Positions 23,990 to 33,578 of a DNA stretch of 64,000 nt are shown one piece after another. Positions within the stretch are counted from its first letter, which is position 1, and each line of letters starts with the position of its first letter. Position numbers and translations under genes: made by a program. This DNA is from JADLAT01 sp964348795 (GTDB taxonomy: Bacteria > Pseudomonadota > Alphaproteobacteria > Micavibrionales > Micavibrionaceae): NCBI GenBank assembly GCA_964348795.1, contig CAYGDY010000006.1, forward strand, positions 45,457 to 109,456, given 5' to 3'. Under the pieces are notes generated by a model. That model ran no database searches. It was not told the origin of the DNA and worked only from the letters and a program-made list of their open reading frames with translations.

Positions 23990-24990
23990 ATCAGTTTTTT
24001 TTCCGAGAGTTCATCTTTCAGGTACGCGTAATAGATCGGGGCAGACACCAGTCCTGTGATTCCGAACGCCGATTCCATGACCAGCATCGCCAGAAGGATT
24101 TCCCAGGCATGGGCTTTGATTTGTGTCCCGATGATATGGGCGTTCATAAAATACTCAAATTTGTGCAGAACCACCAGAAACACAAGGGAAACAACTGCGG
24201 CTACGGGAGAAATGCTCAGGCTGATAATGACAATGACGGTATTGGAAATCAAATTTCCAATGATGGGCAGAAGCCCCACGATAAAAGTGACCGCGATCAT
24301 TGTTTTAACCAAAGGCAGATAAATTCCCAGAAGCGGAAGGAGAATACCGAGAAAGAGGGCTGTAAAAAAAGTATTGACCGCCGAAATCCGGATTTGCGAG
24401 AAGACGATCCGGCGAAAGGCATTGTCCAGCAGGAGAACCCGTTCGTGCAAGGCTTGGCCAAAGGGGCCGCGTTTTCCGGTGAAATCCGGCGTGATCGCAA
24501 TCAGGCCGCCCAAAATCATACCGAAAATAATATGGATGAGCGTGAGGCCGAATTCTTTTCCTAAAAGGCTCAGTGTACTGGCATTGCCCCTGAGCCATTC
24601 GGAAACGGCAACCTGCCATTCTTCGATGTTTGTCGGGAGGTAGCGTCCCATCCAGACGGGGAGATAATTTCGTCCCGTATCGACCACATCGGCCATGCGT
24701 TGCAAGAGCGCCACAAAACTTTCCGAACCATTTGTGAATTCAGAAGCCAGCAGGATAATAACCAAGGTAAAGACCCCAATCATCACGGCGGCAATGAGCG
24801 CCAGCAGAATGATCTTGCCGGTCGCGGGGATCACCCCGATACGGCTGAGGCGGTGCGCGCCAAAATCAATCAGGAGAAAGGTCAGGAGCCCTGCGAGCAA
24901 AGCCGGTAACAACCCGATGAAAAGGATAAAAATCAAGCCCGTCAGTGTTAAAACCAGCGTAAAGAGGTAGAGCTTCATATCCTGCGTCAT
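23986..24990 (-). CDS. AI-2E transporter (PerM/TqsA) family membrane protein
   Basis: 334 residues with about seven or eight hydrophobic segments, grouped as an N-terminal set (8-42, 59-86), a central periplasmic/soluble stretch, and a C-terminal set including LLPLLGIYLPLVKTMIAVTFIVGLLPIIGNLISNT, the PxxGxxx family signature, here with VGLLPIIGNLI. Members export AI-2 or act as Na+/H+ or small-molecule carriers; the substrate here is unknown. It is the last gene of a long leftward run. Confidence 0.85.
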   Translation of the reverse strand: MTQDMKLYLFTLVLTLTGLIFILFIGLLPALLAGLLTFLLIDFGAHRLSRIGVIPATGKIILLALIAAVMIGVFTLVIILLASEFTNGSESFVALLQRMADVVDTGRNYLPVWMGRYLPTNIEEWQVAVSEWLRGNASTLSLLGKEFGLTLIHIIFGMILGGLIAITPDFTGKRGPFGQALHERVLLLDNAFRRIVFSQIRISAVNTFFTALFLGILLPLLGIYLPLVKTMIAVTFIVGLLPIIGNLISNTVIVIISLSISPVAAVVSLVFLVVLHKFEYFMNAHIIGTQIKAHAWEILLAMLVMESAFGITGLVSAPIYYAYLKDELSEKKLI

Positions 24991-25033
24991 AAAGGGTACT
25001 GTGCCTCAAGAAATGCCGAACAACAAGGGGAAA

Positions 25034-26593
25034 TTACAAGGCCGGATTCTTCGTGAACCGCAGGCGGCTGACCCGCCGGCCTTCCATGGATTCCACCATG
25101 ACAGACCATCCTTCGATGGTAAAACGTTCGCCCTGTTTCGGGAGTTTTTTCAGAACGGTCAGGGCAATGCCCGCCACGGTGACATAGTCTCCCTCCGGCA
25201 ATTCAAGAGGTCCCAGAACCTCTTTCAGTTCCTGAATGGTGAGCGCGCCATTGATCAAAAGCGATCCGTCTTCACGGGTCTGAAAGGAAAAATCATCATT
25301 TTCATGGGCTTCCGGCATGTCACCTGCGATGGCTTCCGCCACATCGGTCATGGTGATGAACCCTTCCAGAGTCCCGTATTCATCCATGACAAAGGCCGTA
25401 TGGACACGGTTTTTCTGAAACAGCTCCATGGCCCCGAGTACGGTCAGGTTTTCAGAGATAATAAGGGGCTGGTGAATAATCCGGCGCAGGTCCAGATGGG
25501 ATTTTCCTTCAAGGAACAGATTGGCCAGATCTTTTTTATGCACGATGCCAATGGGCTCTTCGATCCTGCCATCTTCGGCCACCAGCAGGGAGGAATAAGG
25601 ACATTCCTTGAGCTCCTTTTGCAGGATATCGGGTGTGTCGGACAAATCAATCCAGTAAAGCTCGTGACGGGGTGTCATGATGGATTGGACGGATTGTTCC
25701 GCCAGTTGCAGGACACGGTGGATCATCAGGCGTTCCTGCGGATTGAAGACATCCAGTTCATCAGGATGAGGAGGTTGCAGGGCGGGAGAGTCATGTGGGG
25801 CGTTCAGATGCTCGGAAGGGGCTCCCAAAAGACCCAAAACCCTTTGGGCCATACGGGTGCGGGGATCGATTTTCTCATACACTTTGCGGTGTTTGAACAA
25901 GACCGTCTGGTTGAAGGCCTCGACCAGAACGGAAAACCCGATAGCGGCATACAGGTAGCTTTTCGGAATGTGGTAGCCCAGCCCTTCCACAATCAAACTA
26001 AATCCGATCATCAGCAAAAAGCCCAGACATAAAATAACAACAGTGGGATGGGCTGACACAAAATTCATGAGTCTGTTGCTGGCAATGATCATAAGAACCA
26101 TCGCAATGCACACGGCCAGCATCATGATCGGGAGTTCATGCACCATGCCAACGGCAGTAATAACGGAATCCAAAGAGAAGACGGCATCCAGAATAATAAT
26201 CTGGATAATGATATGCCAGAATTTCGGAAGGGGCGCTGAATCGTTTTTCTGGAAATGGTCCCCTTCGAGTTTTTCGTGCAGCTCCATCGTGCCTTTGAAC
26301 AGGAGGAACATCCCGCCAAAAATCATGATAATGTCCCGCGCGGAAATTGAAAAATCAAGGAGGGTGAAAAGGGGCTGTGTCAGCGTAATAATCCATGAAA
26401 TACTTGCCAGAAGGAGCAACCGCATCCCGAGCGCGCAGGTCAGGCCGAGACTGCGTGCTTTTTTGCGTTCTGCAACGGGGAGTTTGTCAGAGAGGATGGA
26501 AATAAAGATCAGGTTATCAATCCCCAAAACTATTTCAAGGACAATCAGTGTTATCAATCCGGCCCAGAGTGTGGGGTCCCATAACCATTCCAT
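25034..26593 (-). CDS. TerC-family membrane protein with CBS and CorC/HlyC domains
   Basis: 519 residues in three parts: a TerC membrane domain (about 1-235) with VLEIVLGIDNLIFISILS and FSLDSVITAVGM, the acidic metal-site motifs; two CBS domains (about 300-420, MTPRHELYWIDLSD, FVMDEYGTLEGFITMTDV); and a CorC_HlyC transporter-associated domain at the C-terminus (SLLINGALTIQELKEVLG). This is the YegH/YoaE architecture. A role in metal-ion or envelope homeostasis is inferred from the family. Confidence 0.92.
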   Translation of the reverse strand: MEWLWDPTLWAGLITLIVLEIVLGIDNLIFISILSDKLPVAERKKARSLGLTCALGMRLLLLASISWIITLTQPLFTLLDFSISARDIIMIFGGMFLLFKGTMELHEKLEGDHFQKNDSAPLPKFWHIIIQIIILDAVFSLDSVITAVGMVHELPIMMLAVCIAMVLMIIASNRLMNFVSAHPTVVILCLGFLLMIGFSLIVEGLGYHIPKSYLYAAIGFSVLVEAFNQTVLFKHRKVYEKIDPRTRMAQRVLGLLGAPSEHLNAPHDSPALQPPHPDELDVFNPQERLMIHRVLQLAEQSVQSIMTPRHELYWIDLSDTPDILQKELKECPYSSLLVAEDGRIEEPIGIVHKKDLANLFLEGKSHLDLRRIIHQPLIISENLTVLGAMELFQKNRVHTAFVMDEYGTLEGFITMTDVAEAIAGDMPEAHENDDFSFQTREDGSLLINGALTIQELKEVLGPLELPEGDYVTVAGIALTVLKKLPKQGERFTIEGWSVMVESMEGRRVSRLRFTKNPAL

Positions 26594-26619
26594 TGTGACA
26601 AAAGACTTTCTATAAGGTT

Positions 26620-28527
26620 TTAAATTGTAACCTGAACTCCCAATTCGATGACCTGTGCACGGGGCAGTCTGAAGAAATCATGTTCTCCGATCGCAAAGCG
26701 CGCCAGAGAAATATAAATCTTGTCCCGCCATGCCGGAAGACCAAATTGGGGATCGGAAACAATTTTTCGCCGCGCAAAGAAAAAGATGGCGTGATCGATG
26801 TCGATATCAAATCCGTGTCGTTTGGCAAACGTCAGGGCTTTGAGAACATCAGGGGTCTCCATATATCCAAAATGCAGAATCACACGGGTGAGTTTGGAAG
26901 AAATGGCCTGTGCCTGCATACGCTGGGCTTCCGGTACGGCAGGGAAATGCGATGTCACCACCGTGAGAATGATGTTCTGTTCGTGGATAATCTGGTTGCA
27001 CTGGATATTCTTCAGCAGGGCTTCCGGTGTATTCAGAGGATCCGATGTAAAGAAAATCGCGGTGCCCTTTACGATATGTGGCGGGTTGCGGTCCAGATTT
27101 TCAGAAAAATCCGTGATCCGCACGGCGCTTACTGTGGACGTTTTTGCCAGATAACGGGAACCGTGAATCCAGGTCGTCATAACCAGAACCATGTAGCCCG
27201 CAAATAAAACGGGCACAAAGCCTCCGTCCAAAAGACGCAGGCTGTTGGACGACAGGAAGACCAGCTCGATGATAAAGACCGGCAACATCACGAGAAGGGT
27301 TGGAAACAACTTTTTGTTCCAGACTTTTGTAACGAGGAGGAAGGACAAAACGGTTGTAATCACCATGGTGCCCGAGACGGCAATACCGTACGCCGCCGCC
27401 AGCTCCATAGAGCTTTGAAACAAGATGCACAGAAACAGGACAGCAACGAGCAAAATACGATTGACTTTGGGGATGTAAATTTGGCCCGATTGTTCATGGG
27501 AGGTATAGCGGATATCCATGCGGGGCAGTAACCCCAGCTGGATCGCTTGTTGTGTCAGGGAATAAGCGCCTGTAATCACGGCTTGAGAGGCGATGATCGT
27601 CGCGCAGGTTGCCAGACCCACGATGGGAAGCAACAGCCAGTCCGGTACCATCAAATAAAAGGGATTTTCAACGGCGGAAGGATTTTGAAGGACCAAAACG
27701 CCCTGCCCCATATAATTCAGAATCAAGGCCGGAAAAATAAAGAAAATCCAGGCGCGCTGAATAGGGAGCCGTCCGAAATGCCCCATATCGGCATACAGGG
27801 CTTCCGCACCTGTCACGGATAAAAAGACCGCGCCCAGTACAAAAAAGCTGAGCCAGCCATGGGAGAATAAAAATAAAACAGCGTAATGGGGACTGAAAGA
27901 CAAAAGGATTTTGGGGTCTTTCATAATCCAGAACAGTCCCATGGCGGCCATCACCAGAAACCACAGGATCGTAATGGGCCCGAAGAATTTGGAAATGGTT
28001 GCGGTGCCTTTTTTCTGGACTGCAAAGATCAGACAAATAATCAGGACCGAAAGTCCCAGAATATAGTGGTCAAAGATAGGGGTTACCAGTTTCAGTCCTT
28101 CCACGGCGGACATCACAGAAATGGCAGGAGTAATGGCCGCGTCGCCGTAGAAGAGCGAGGCCCCTATAATTCCCAAATATAAAATAAAATTTTTGAAACG
28201 CCCTGATGATTTTCGAAGCAGGGCCATGAGAGACAAAATTCCGCCCTCTCCCTTGTTGTCGGCGCGGAGTAAAAACAAGACGTATTTGAGTGTCACAATG
28301 ACGATCAAGGTCCAAATTGTAAGGGACAAAATGCCGTAAATATTGACGGGTGTGATTTGGCTTTTTGAAAGTTGCAGAAGCGTTTCCCGAAAGGCGTACA
28401 AGGGACTCGTCCCGATATCACCATACACAACGCCGATACTGCCAATCAAAAGCGCCCAAAATTTCTTGCGTTTTTGATGCTTGGGAATGTCGTAGGATTC
28501 ATCAGGTGCGGCGTATACGGTTGTCAT
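26620..28527 (-). CDS. kup: Potassium uptake protein Kup
   Basis: 635 residues. The signature GSIGVVYGDIGTSPLYAFRE is at the N-terminus, followed by about 12 membrane segments and a soluble C-terminal domain with GTAIFFTSDPLNTPEALLKN, VTSHFPAVPEAQRM and FGYMETPDVLKAL. It takes up K+ with protons. It sits between the TerC-CBS and uppP genes, on the same strand. Confidence 0.96.
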   Translation of the reverse strand: MTTVYAAPDESYDIPKHQKRKKFWALLIGSIGVVYGDIGTSPLYAFRETLLQLSKSQITPVNIYGILSLTIWTLIVIVTLKYVLFLLRADNKGEGGILSLMALLRKSSGRFKNFILYLGIIGASLFYGDAAITPAISVMSAVEGLKLVTPIFDHYILGLSVLIICLIFAVQKKGTATISKFFGPITILWFLVMAAMGLFWIMKDPKILLSFSPHYAVLFLFSHGWLSFFVLGAVFLSVTGAEALYADMGHFGRLPIQRAWIFFIFPALILNYMGQGVLVLQNPSAVENPFYLMVPDWLLLPIVGLATCATIIASQAVITGAYSLTQQAIQLGLLPRMDIRYTSHEQSGQIYIPKVNRILLVAVLFLCILFQSSMELAAAYGIAVSGTMVITTVLSFLLVTKVWNKKLFPTLLVMLPVFIIELVFLSSNSLRLLDGGFVPVLFAGYMVLVMTTWIHGSRYLAKTSTVSAVRITDFSENLDRNPPHIVKGTAIFFTSDPLNTPEALLKNIQCNQIIHEQNIILTVVTSHFPAVPEAQRMQAQAISSKLTRVILHFGYMETPDVLKALTFAKRHGFDIDIDHAIFFFARRKIVSDPQFGLPAWRDKIYISLARFAIGEHDFFRLPRAQVIELGVQVTI

Positions 28528-28552
28528 GAGAAGACCTCAATGTGTTTTTGTC

Positions 28553-29347
28553 TTACAGGAAGAACATGAAAATAAGCAATCCGGCGAAAATTCTGTAAAC
28601 GGCAAAGGGCATAAAGCCGGAGTGATTTATGATGCGAATCGCTATTTTCATGACGAGCAGGGCTGTCAGAAAGGCACTGAAAAAACCAGACCAGAGCAAA
28701 GTCCAGTACCCTGTTTCCATCAGAGAGTCCCAGCTTTTCAAAGTATCATACGCTACAGCCGCACACATGACGGGGACGGCCAGAAAAAAAGAAAATTCTG
28801 CGGCGGCGGGACGGGATAAGCCCAAACCCAAAGAGCCCATAATGGTGGCGCCAGAGCGCGAAATGCCCGGGATCAGGGCGATGCATTGTGCACATCCGAT
28901 AAAAAACGCGGTTTTCAGGGGAATATCGTCAACGTTGGTTATGGCAACAGTTTTTGTTCTTTTTTCCAGCCATAAAATGAGGATGCCTCCGATGATAAGC
29001 GCTGTGGCGATGACGGGCAACCGGTACAGGTGTTCTTTGATAAAATCATGTCCGAGGGCGCCTAAGATGAGGGCTGGCAGGGTTCCAATCATGAGATTCA
29101 GCGCGAACCTGCGGGGGGTTTTTTCAAAAAGGGCGTATCGTGCGGTATGCCAGAATTTTTTCCAGTACAAAACGACAACGGCCAGAATGGCGCCCAGTTG
29201 AATGAAGATTTCAAACACATGGCCGGACGCCGCCGGAAAATCGAGAAGATCCGTAAGGACGAGCAAATGGCCTGTCGAAGACACAGGCAAGAACTCCGTC
29301 AATCCTTCGATAAACCCCAGAAACAGGGCCGTTAGCAGATCACTCAT
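28553..29347 (-). CDS. uppP: Undecaprenyl-diphosphatase UppP (BacA)
   Basis: 264 residues, with the active-site motifs GFIEGLTEFLPVSSTGHLL and LIPGISRSGATI, and eight or so membrane helices. It recycles undecaprenyl pyrophosphate for cell wall and polysaccharide synthesis. It overlaps the upstream amino acid permease gene by 4 bases. Confidence 0.96.
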   Translation of the reverse strand: MSDLLTALFLGFIEGLTEFLPVSSTGHLLVLTDLLDFPAASGHVFEIFIQLGAILAVVVLYWKKFWHTARYALFEKTPRRFALNLMIGTLPALILGALGHDFIKEHLYRLPVIATALIIGGILILWLEKRTKTVAITNVDDIPLKTAFFIGCAQCIALIPGISRSGATIMGSLGLGLSRPAAAEFSFFLAVPVMCAAVAYDTLKSWDSLMETGYWTLLWSGFFSAFLTALLVMKIAIRIINHSGFMPFAVYRIFAGLLIFMFFL

Positions 29348-30744
29348 GTTTTGATGGCCAGTTTACTGTGCTTGATGGAATACAGGAAATAAATAGCCAT
29401 CCCCACCAGAAGCCAGAGCAAAAAGCGGACATGTGTTATGAAAGGCAAGAAGAGGATGAGCGCACCGCAGGAGAGGACTCCCAGCACGGCCAGTGTAATT
29501 CCGCCAGGCATCTTGAACGGACGGGGCATTTCGGGGTGTTTGATTCTCAGAACGATCACACCCAGACAGACCATCACAAAGGCCGCCAAAGTCCCTATAT
29601 TCACGAGTTCTGCCAGTTTGCTCAAAGGGACAAATCCTGCCATGAACGCCATGACCAGACCACAGACCACAGTTGTATTGACCGGCGTTTGTGTTCCGGG
29701 ATGGATTTTTGCGAAGAAAGGCGGCAGAAGCCCGTCCTGAGAAATAGCCAGAATAATACGGGTGAGACCGTAATACAGTACCAGCATAACGGTGCTCAGT
29801 CCGGCAATCACGCCTGTGGCAATGAGTGCAGAAGCCCATGTCACACCGATTTGCTGCATGGCAAAAGCAACAGGAGAGGGAACGTTCAACTGGTCATAGG
29901 GCAGGATTCCCGTCAGGAGTCCGGATACGATAATGTAAATGATTGTACAAAAAATCAGGGAACCCAAAAGCCCGATGGGAACATCGCGTTGGGGATTGTG
30001 GGCTTCTTCAACCGCCGTGGAAACCGCGTCAAAGCCGACATAGGCAAAAAAGACCAGAGAGGCGGCGGCCAGAACGCCTATGGTTTTACCATCAGCCGTT
30101 GTCTCGAACCACCCGAATGGCATGAAGGGTGACCAGTTTTCGGGGTGGACGTGAAACACAGCCACAGCAATAAAAATGGCAATGGTTGTAAGTTTTACGC
30201 CGACCATCCAGGCATTGATACGGGCACTTTCCTTGACACCCGCGATCAGCATGCCCATCAAGGCCAGTACGATCAGTACGGCGGGAAGGTTGACGAGACC
30301 TCCGGCAAAGGGGCCTTTGGTCAAAGCGTCCGGAAGCCCCAGACCGATTGCCACCAAGGCGTTGTTGAAATACCCTGACCAGCCGTTAGCTACGGCGGCC
30401 ACGGCAACGCCGTATTCCAGAACTAGATCCCATCCGATAATCCAGGCTATTAACTCTCCGAACGCCGCATAGGAATACCCATAGGCGCTTCCACATCCCC
30501 CGACACTGGCAGAAAGCTCGGCGTAGGCCAGTGCGGCAAAGGCGCAGGCGGTGCCGGCAATGATGAAGGACAGTACAACAGCAGGGCCTGCTTGTGTTGC
30601 GGCGGCAACCCCTGTGAGAACAAAAATACCGGTGCCGATGATAGCGCCGATGCCCAGAAGGGTCAGATCAAAGGCGCTGAGACATTTTTTGAGCCCCAGA
30701 TTTCCCGTAGAGACGGTATGTTTTTTACGAAATAATGCGTTCAT
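29344..30744 (-). CDS. APC-superfamily amino acid permease
   Basis: 466 residues, about 12-14 membrane segments. IGAIIGTGIFVLTGVAA near residue 35 is the APC helix-1 signature, followed by YSYAAFGELIAWIIGWDLVLEY and ASLVFFAYVGFDAVSTAVEE of the cationic amino acid transporter (YfnA-like) group. The exact substrate is not certain; basic amino acids are likely by family. It precedes uppP with a 4-base overlap. Confidence 0.92.
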   Translation of the reverse strand: MNALFRKKHTVSTGNLGLKKCLSAFDLTLLGIGAIIGTGIFVLTGVAAATQAGPAVVLSFIIAGTACAFAALAYAELSASVGGCGSAYGYSYAAFGELIAWIIGWDLVLEYGVAVAAVANGWSGYFNNALVAIGLGLPDALTKGPFAGGLVNLPAVLIVLALMGMLIAGVKESARINAWMVGVKLTTIAIFIAVAVFHVHPENWSPFMPFGWFETTADGKTIGVLAAASLVFFAYVGFDAVSTAVEEAHNPQRDVPIGLLGSLIFCTIIYIIVSGLLTGILPYDQLNVPSPVAFAMQQIGVTWASALIATGVIAGLSTVMLVLYYGLTRIILAISQDGLLPPFFAKIHPGTQTPVNTTVVCGLVMAFMAGFVPLSKLAELVNIGTLAAFVMVCLGVIVLRIKHPEMPRPFKMPGGITLAVLGVLSCGALILFLPFITHVRFLLWLLVGMAIYFLYSIKHSKLAIKT

Positions 30745-30768
30745 GTCTGGGGCTCCCTGATGATGATG

Positions 30769-31539
30769 CTATTGAACATTTTTTTCTATCTTTTCCAGTT
30801 TGATCACAACCCTGCGGTTTTGTGCCTGATTTTCAGGAAGCGGTTTGCCGTCGGGGTCATGGTTTGGAAATTTAGGATGGGAATCGGCGTATCCCGAGGC
30901 TCTTAATTTTTCAGGCGCCAGTCCCTGTGCGATAAAATACCGGATGACAGAGGCCGCCCGTGCGGTTGAAAGCTCCCAGTTCGAGGGAAATTGCAGGGTT
31001 TTGATGGGTACGTCATCCGTGTGACCTTCGATCGTGATCTGGTAGTCTTCAAAGGCTTTGGTTTGAATTTTTTGAGACAGAAGATTTTGAAGCGTGCGCT
31101 TTCCGTTGTCACTGAGTGTGGCAGAACCGCTTTCAAAAAACGTGGCACTCGGGATTTCAAGGGTTATGATCCTGTCACCTTCCGGTTTTTGTTCCTGCCC
31201 GCTGTTTTTTCCGGTTTTCCCTTCAAGCCCGTCCCGGGCGTGTTGCCCCTCGCCCTTGTGGAAATCGCCGGCAAACGCAGGAAGACCATCAAGCAAACCA
31301 TCCGTCCGCAGGGTTTTTGTATCGGAAGGCCTGATCACAAGAAACTCTTTTTCCATGCGGGAAAAGCGTTCCAGAAGTTTTTCGCGCGCCTGTTTGAACA
31401 CTTCTTTCTTTGGGACAGAAACAGAGAGAAACACAGCGAAGAAACACAGCAACAGTGTGATCATATCCGCATAGGTCATGAGCCAGTCATCGATTCCGTT
31501 TTCGCTTTGCTTCTGGAATTTTTTGGGACGGTATACCAT
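30769..31539 (-). CDS. MotB-type stator protein with OmpA peptidoglycan-binding domain
   Basis: 256 residues. The single membrane helix near residues 22-42 follows DDWLMTYADMITLL, the MotB/PomB ion-site motif with its conserved Asp. The C-terminal OmpA domain has ITIEGHTDDVPI, NWELSTARAASVIRYF and NRRVVIKL. It pairs with the MotA-like gene 33 bases upstream. It anchors a stator to peptidoglycan; whether it drives flagella or another ion-driven process is not shown, since no flagellar genes are nearby. Confidence 0.92.
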   Translation of the reverse strand: MVYRPKKFQKQSENGIDDWLMTYADMITLLLCFFAVFLSVSVPKKEVFKQAREKLLERFSRMEKEFLVIRPSDTKTLRTDGLLDGLPAFAGDFHKGEGQHARDGLEGKTGKNSGQEQKPEGDRIITLEIPSATFFESGSATLSDNGKRTLQNLLSQKIQTKAFEDYQITIEGHTDDVPIKTLQFPSNWELSTARAASVIRYFIAQGLAPEKLRASGYADSHPKFPNHDPDGKPLPENQAQNRRVVIKLEKIEKNVQ

Positions 31540-31572
31540 GGGCTCGATTGTAATCTTTATGTTGTTGTTTTG

Positions 31573-32406
31573 TTATATCAGTGGTGCTTTGCGTAAGTTT
31601 TTCTGGATTTCGGAATCCATGTCATAGTGGCTTTCAGGACGCAGGAAACTATTCAGCCGGTCTTGAATATAGCGCGGTGTTTTGTTGGCGACCAGCATGG
31701 CCATGCCTTCTGTGATGAGGTGATTGCGAAACCGGAATCCCTCTTGTTTTTGTGTGATTTTAGAAGCCGCTGGCATGAAGATCATGCGGGCGCTTAACAC
31801 ACCATAAAGTGTGGCAAGAAGAGAAATCGCAAGCCCCTGCCCCACACCGGACATATCATCGCTGAAATTGCCCAGCATGATGACCATTCCAACGAGGGTT
31901 CCTACCATCCCGAAGGCGGGCGCGTGGCCAGCCATGGCCATCAGGACCCGTGCGGGAATAATACCGCGTTCGTATGTGGCATCGGCGGCCATTTCCATCA
32001 TATCCTGTACTTCTTCAGGCGTGTAGTTGCTGACAACCATCTCAAGGCCATACCGAATGAAGGGGTCCGTGACGCCGTTCTCTCCCACCATTTCGTGTTC
32101 AAGGCCGCGCATGCCTTTTTCCTTGACAATTCTGGCCCACGTAATGATATCAATCAGGTCATGATGGAGGTTTTCGTGGGTTGCCGTGGCCTGCATAAAC
32201 ATCTGTCCGATGGCCTTCAGGGCTTCGATAACATAGTTTGCCTGAAAACTCATGAAGGCCACTGCCAAAGAGCCGCCTATGACAATCAGAACGCCCTCAA
32301 AGCTGAGAAAGGCTGTGTAATTGTCCGTTCCATGGATGATCGCCACCAGAATCATGACAAACCCGAAAGTGGCGCCCACAATGGAGGGAATGGAGAATTT
32401 TGTCAC
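31573..32406 (-). CDS. MotA/PomA-type stator protein
   Basis: 277 residues with four membrane segments. IVGATFGFVMILVAI begins the first helix; YERGIIPARVLMAMAGHAPAFGMVGTLVGMVIML has the conserved Pro/Gly region, and PRYIQDRLNSFL closes the protein. This is the MotP/PomA (often Na+) branch of motility-type stators, judged by the PAFGMVGTLVGM block. It forms an operon with the MotB-like gene. Ion type is inference. Confidence 0.9.
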   Translation of the reverse strand: MTKFSIPSIVGATFGFVMILVAIIHGTDNYTAFLSFEGVLIVIGGSLAVAFMSFQANYVIEALKAIGQMFMQATATHENLHHDLIDIITWARIVKEKGMRGLEHEMVGENGVTDPFIRYGLEMVVSNYTPEEVQDMMEMAADATYERGIIPARVLMAMAGHAPAFGMVGTLVGMVIMLGNFSDDMSGVGQGLAISLLATLYGVLSARMIFMPAASKITQKQEGFRFRNHLITEGMAMLVANKTPRYIQDRLNSFLRPESHYDMDSEIQKNLRKAPLI

Positions 32407-32410
32407 AGGT

Positions 32411-33025
32411 TCAATCCTTTTGCGTCACTTTGTTTTTCTTTTTATACAGGTGGGTTAAAAAAGGAACGCAAAAAACGGTTGCCAGAACCGCCAGAACAGG
32501 CACGAGGTATAGAAGCCTTAAATTGCTGACGGGGATAATCTGTCCCAGATGAAAACCCACGAGGGGCAGGCAGACGGCCCACAAGACAGCCCCTATGACA
32601 TTGTAGAGCATAAATTTGCCGTAGTGCATTTCCGTGACGCCTGCCAGAAAACAGACAAAAGAACGAAGCGGGAGAAACCGTACCAGTACCAGTGCCAGAC
32701 TGCCGTGTTTGTGATAAAACTGGCGGGCCTTTTCAAGATGTTCCTGCTTGAGATATCTGGCGTTTTCTTTTTCAAACAGTTTCAGGCCGAATTTCTGCCC
32801 GATATAATATCCCATCATGTAGCCCAAAATAGCAACAATCAGACCCCCTGTGATCAGGACCTTGATATCGAGCAACCCCTGACCCGCCAGAAATCCAGCG
32901 GTCAAAAGCAGGCTGTCTCCTGGCAGAAAAAAGAAGATGAGCACACCGTTTTCAAGAAAAAGAGAGGCAAAAATTCCCAGATATCCCACTGATTTTATAA
33001 AAGGAAGAAGATCAAAACCTACCAC
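32411..33025 (-). CDS. DedA-family (SNARE-associated) membrane protein
   Basis: 204 residues. FFLPGDSLLLTAGFLAGQG and LVRFLPLRSFVCFLAGVTEM are the DedA signatures with the conserved acidic and Arg residues. About five membrane segments. DedA proteins are flippases for undecaprenyl phosphate or phospholipids. It lies 4 bases upstream of the motA-like gene; the same-strand uppP nearby is in keeping with an envelope lipid role. Confidence 0.9.
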   Translation of the reverse strand: MVGFDLLPFIKSVGYLGIFASLFLENGVLIFFFLPGDSLLLTAGFLAGQGLLDIKVLITGGLIVAILGYMMGYYIGQKFGLKLFEKENARYLKQEHLEKARQFYHKHGSLALVLVRFLPLRSFVCFLAGVTEMHYGKFMLYNVIGAVLWAVCLPLVGFHLGQIIPVSNLRLLYLVPVLAVLATVFCVPFLTHLYKKKNKVTQKD

Positions 33026-33173
33026 AACAAGATACTCCGCATTTTAAAGATGTCCGCTTCGTTTTTGACAATCATTCCCGTCCAGTCCTATTCATACTTT
33101 TATCAAAGGCGTTTGGCAATGCCATATATTGGAGATGTGTTCTCGCGTTATAGCTTTTTAACGGTCTGCGCTT

Positions 33174-33410
33174 TTATGGCTCTGCGGAGAATTTTACCGT
33201 AATGCCCCGTTTGTTGAAGTAGCTTTGCATCATCTTGCGACCGGTCCTGTTTTGAACCGGCAGGCGGGCTGTGTCGAAGATGGCTTCTCTGGTTCCTGTG
33301 GCTAAGAGGCTTGTTTTAAGCGCGGCAATATGAAGGTCAATATCCTCGTTGTCGTTATGAAGCGCTGTATATATGGCTTCCATGGTTTCTTCGTGTGTGG
33401 GTGCTGTCAC
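33174..33410 (-). CDS. Small conserved-looking cytosolic protein, unknown function
   Basis: 78 residues, no signal or membrane segment. It is acidic at the N-terminus (HNDNEDIDLHIAALKTSL) and basic in the C-terminal half (NRTGRKMMQSYFNKRGI). The frame has coding-like composition, but I recognise no family. It is alone between DedA and the divergent glycosyltransferase, 149 bases from dedA. Confidence 0.6.
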   Translation of the reverse strand: MTAPTHEETMEAIYTALHNDNEDIDLHIAALKTSLLATGTREAIFDTARLPVQNRTGRKMMQSYFNKRGITVKFSAEP

Positions 33411-33496
33411 GGGTCGTATCCTTTTTTAAAAAATCCCGTTTCCTTGTATCACTTTCAAGTTTTACTTGTCATGAAAAAAAGCAGGACTCGTTTTTA

Positions 33497-33525
33497 TTGG
33501 TAAGATTCAAAAATTACACTACAAT
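33497..33525 (+). promoter_or_regulatory. Sigma-70-like promoter of the glycosyltransferase/MBOAT genes
   Basis: TTGGTA (33497-33502), 17-base spacer, TACAAT (33520-33525); the start codon at 33579 is 54 bases downstream. Confidence 0.6.
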
Positions 33526-33578
33526 ACCCTGTTCGTTTTTCCGAACGCCGTGTCTCGTTTTTGAAACCATATTTTTTT

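Noticed and set aside
33119..33202. 27-codon plus-strand frame (MPYIGDVFSRYSF...) with TTGACA at 33065 and TATTCA 18 bases further
   Set aside because: It overlaps the 3' end of the small minus-strand gene, has a weak ribosome site and no other support; a small RNA is possible but not supported enough to call.
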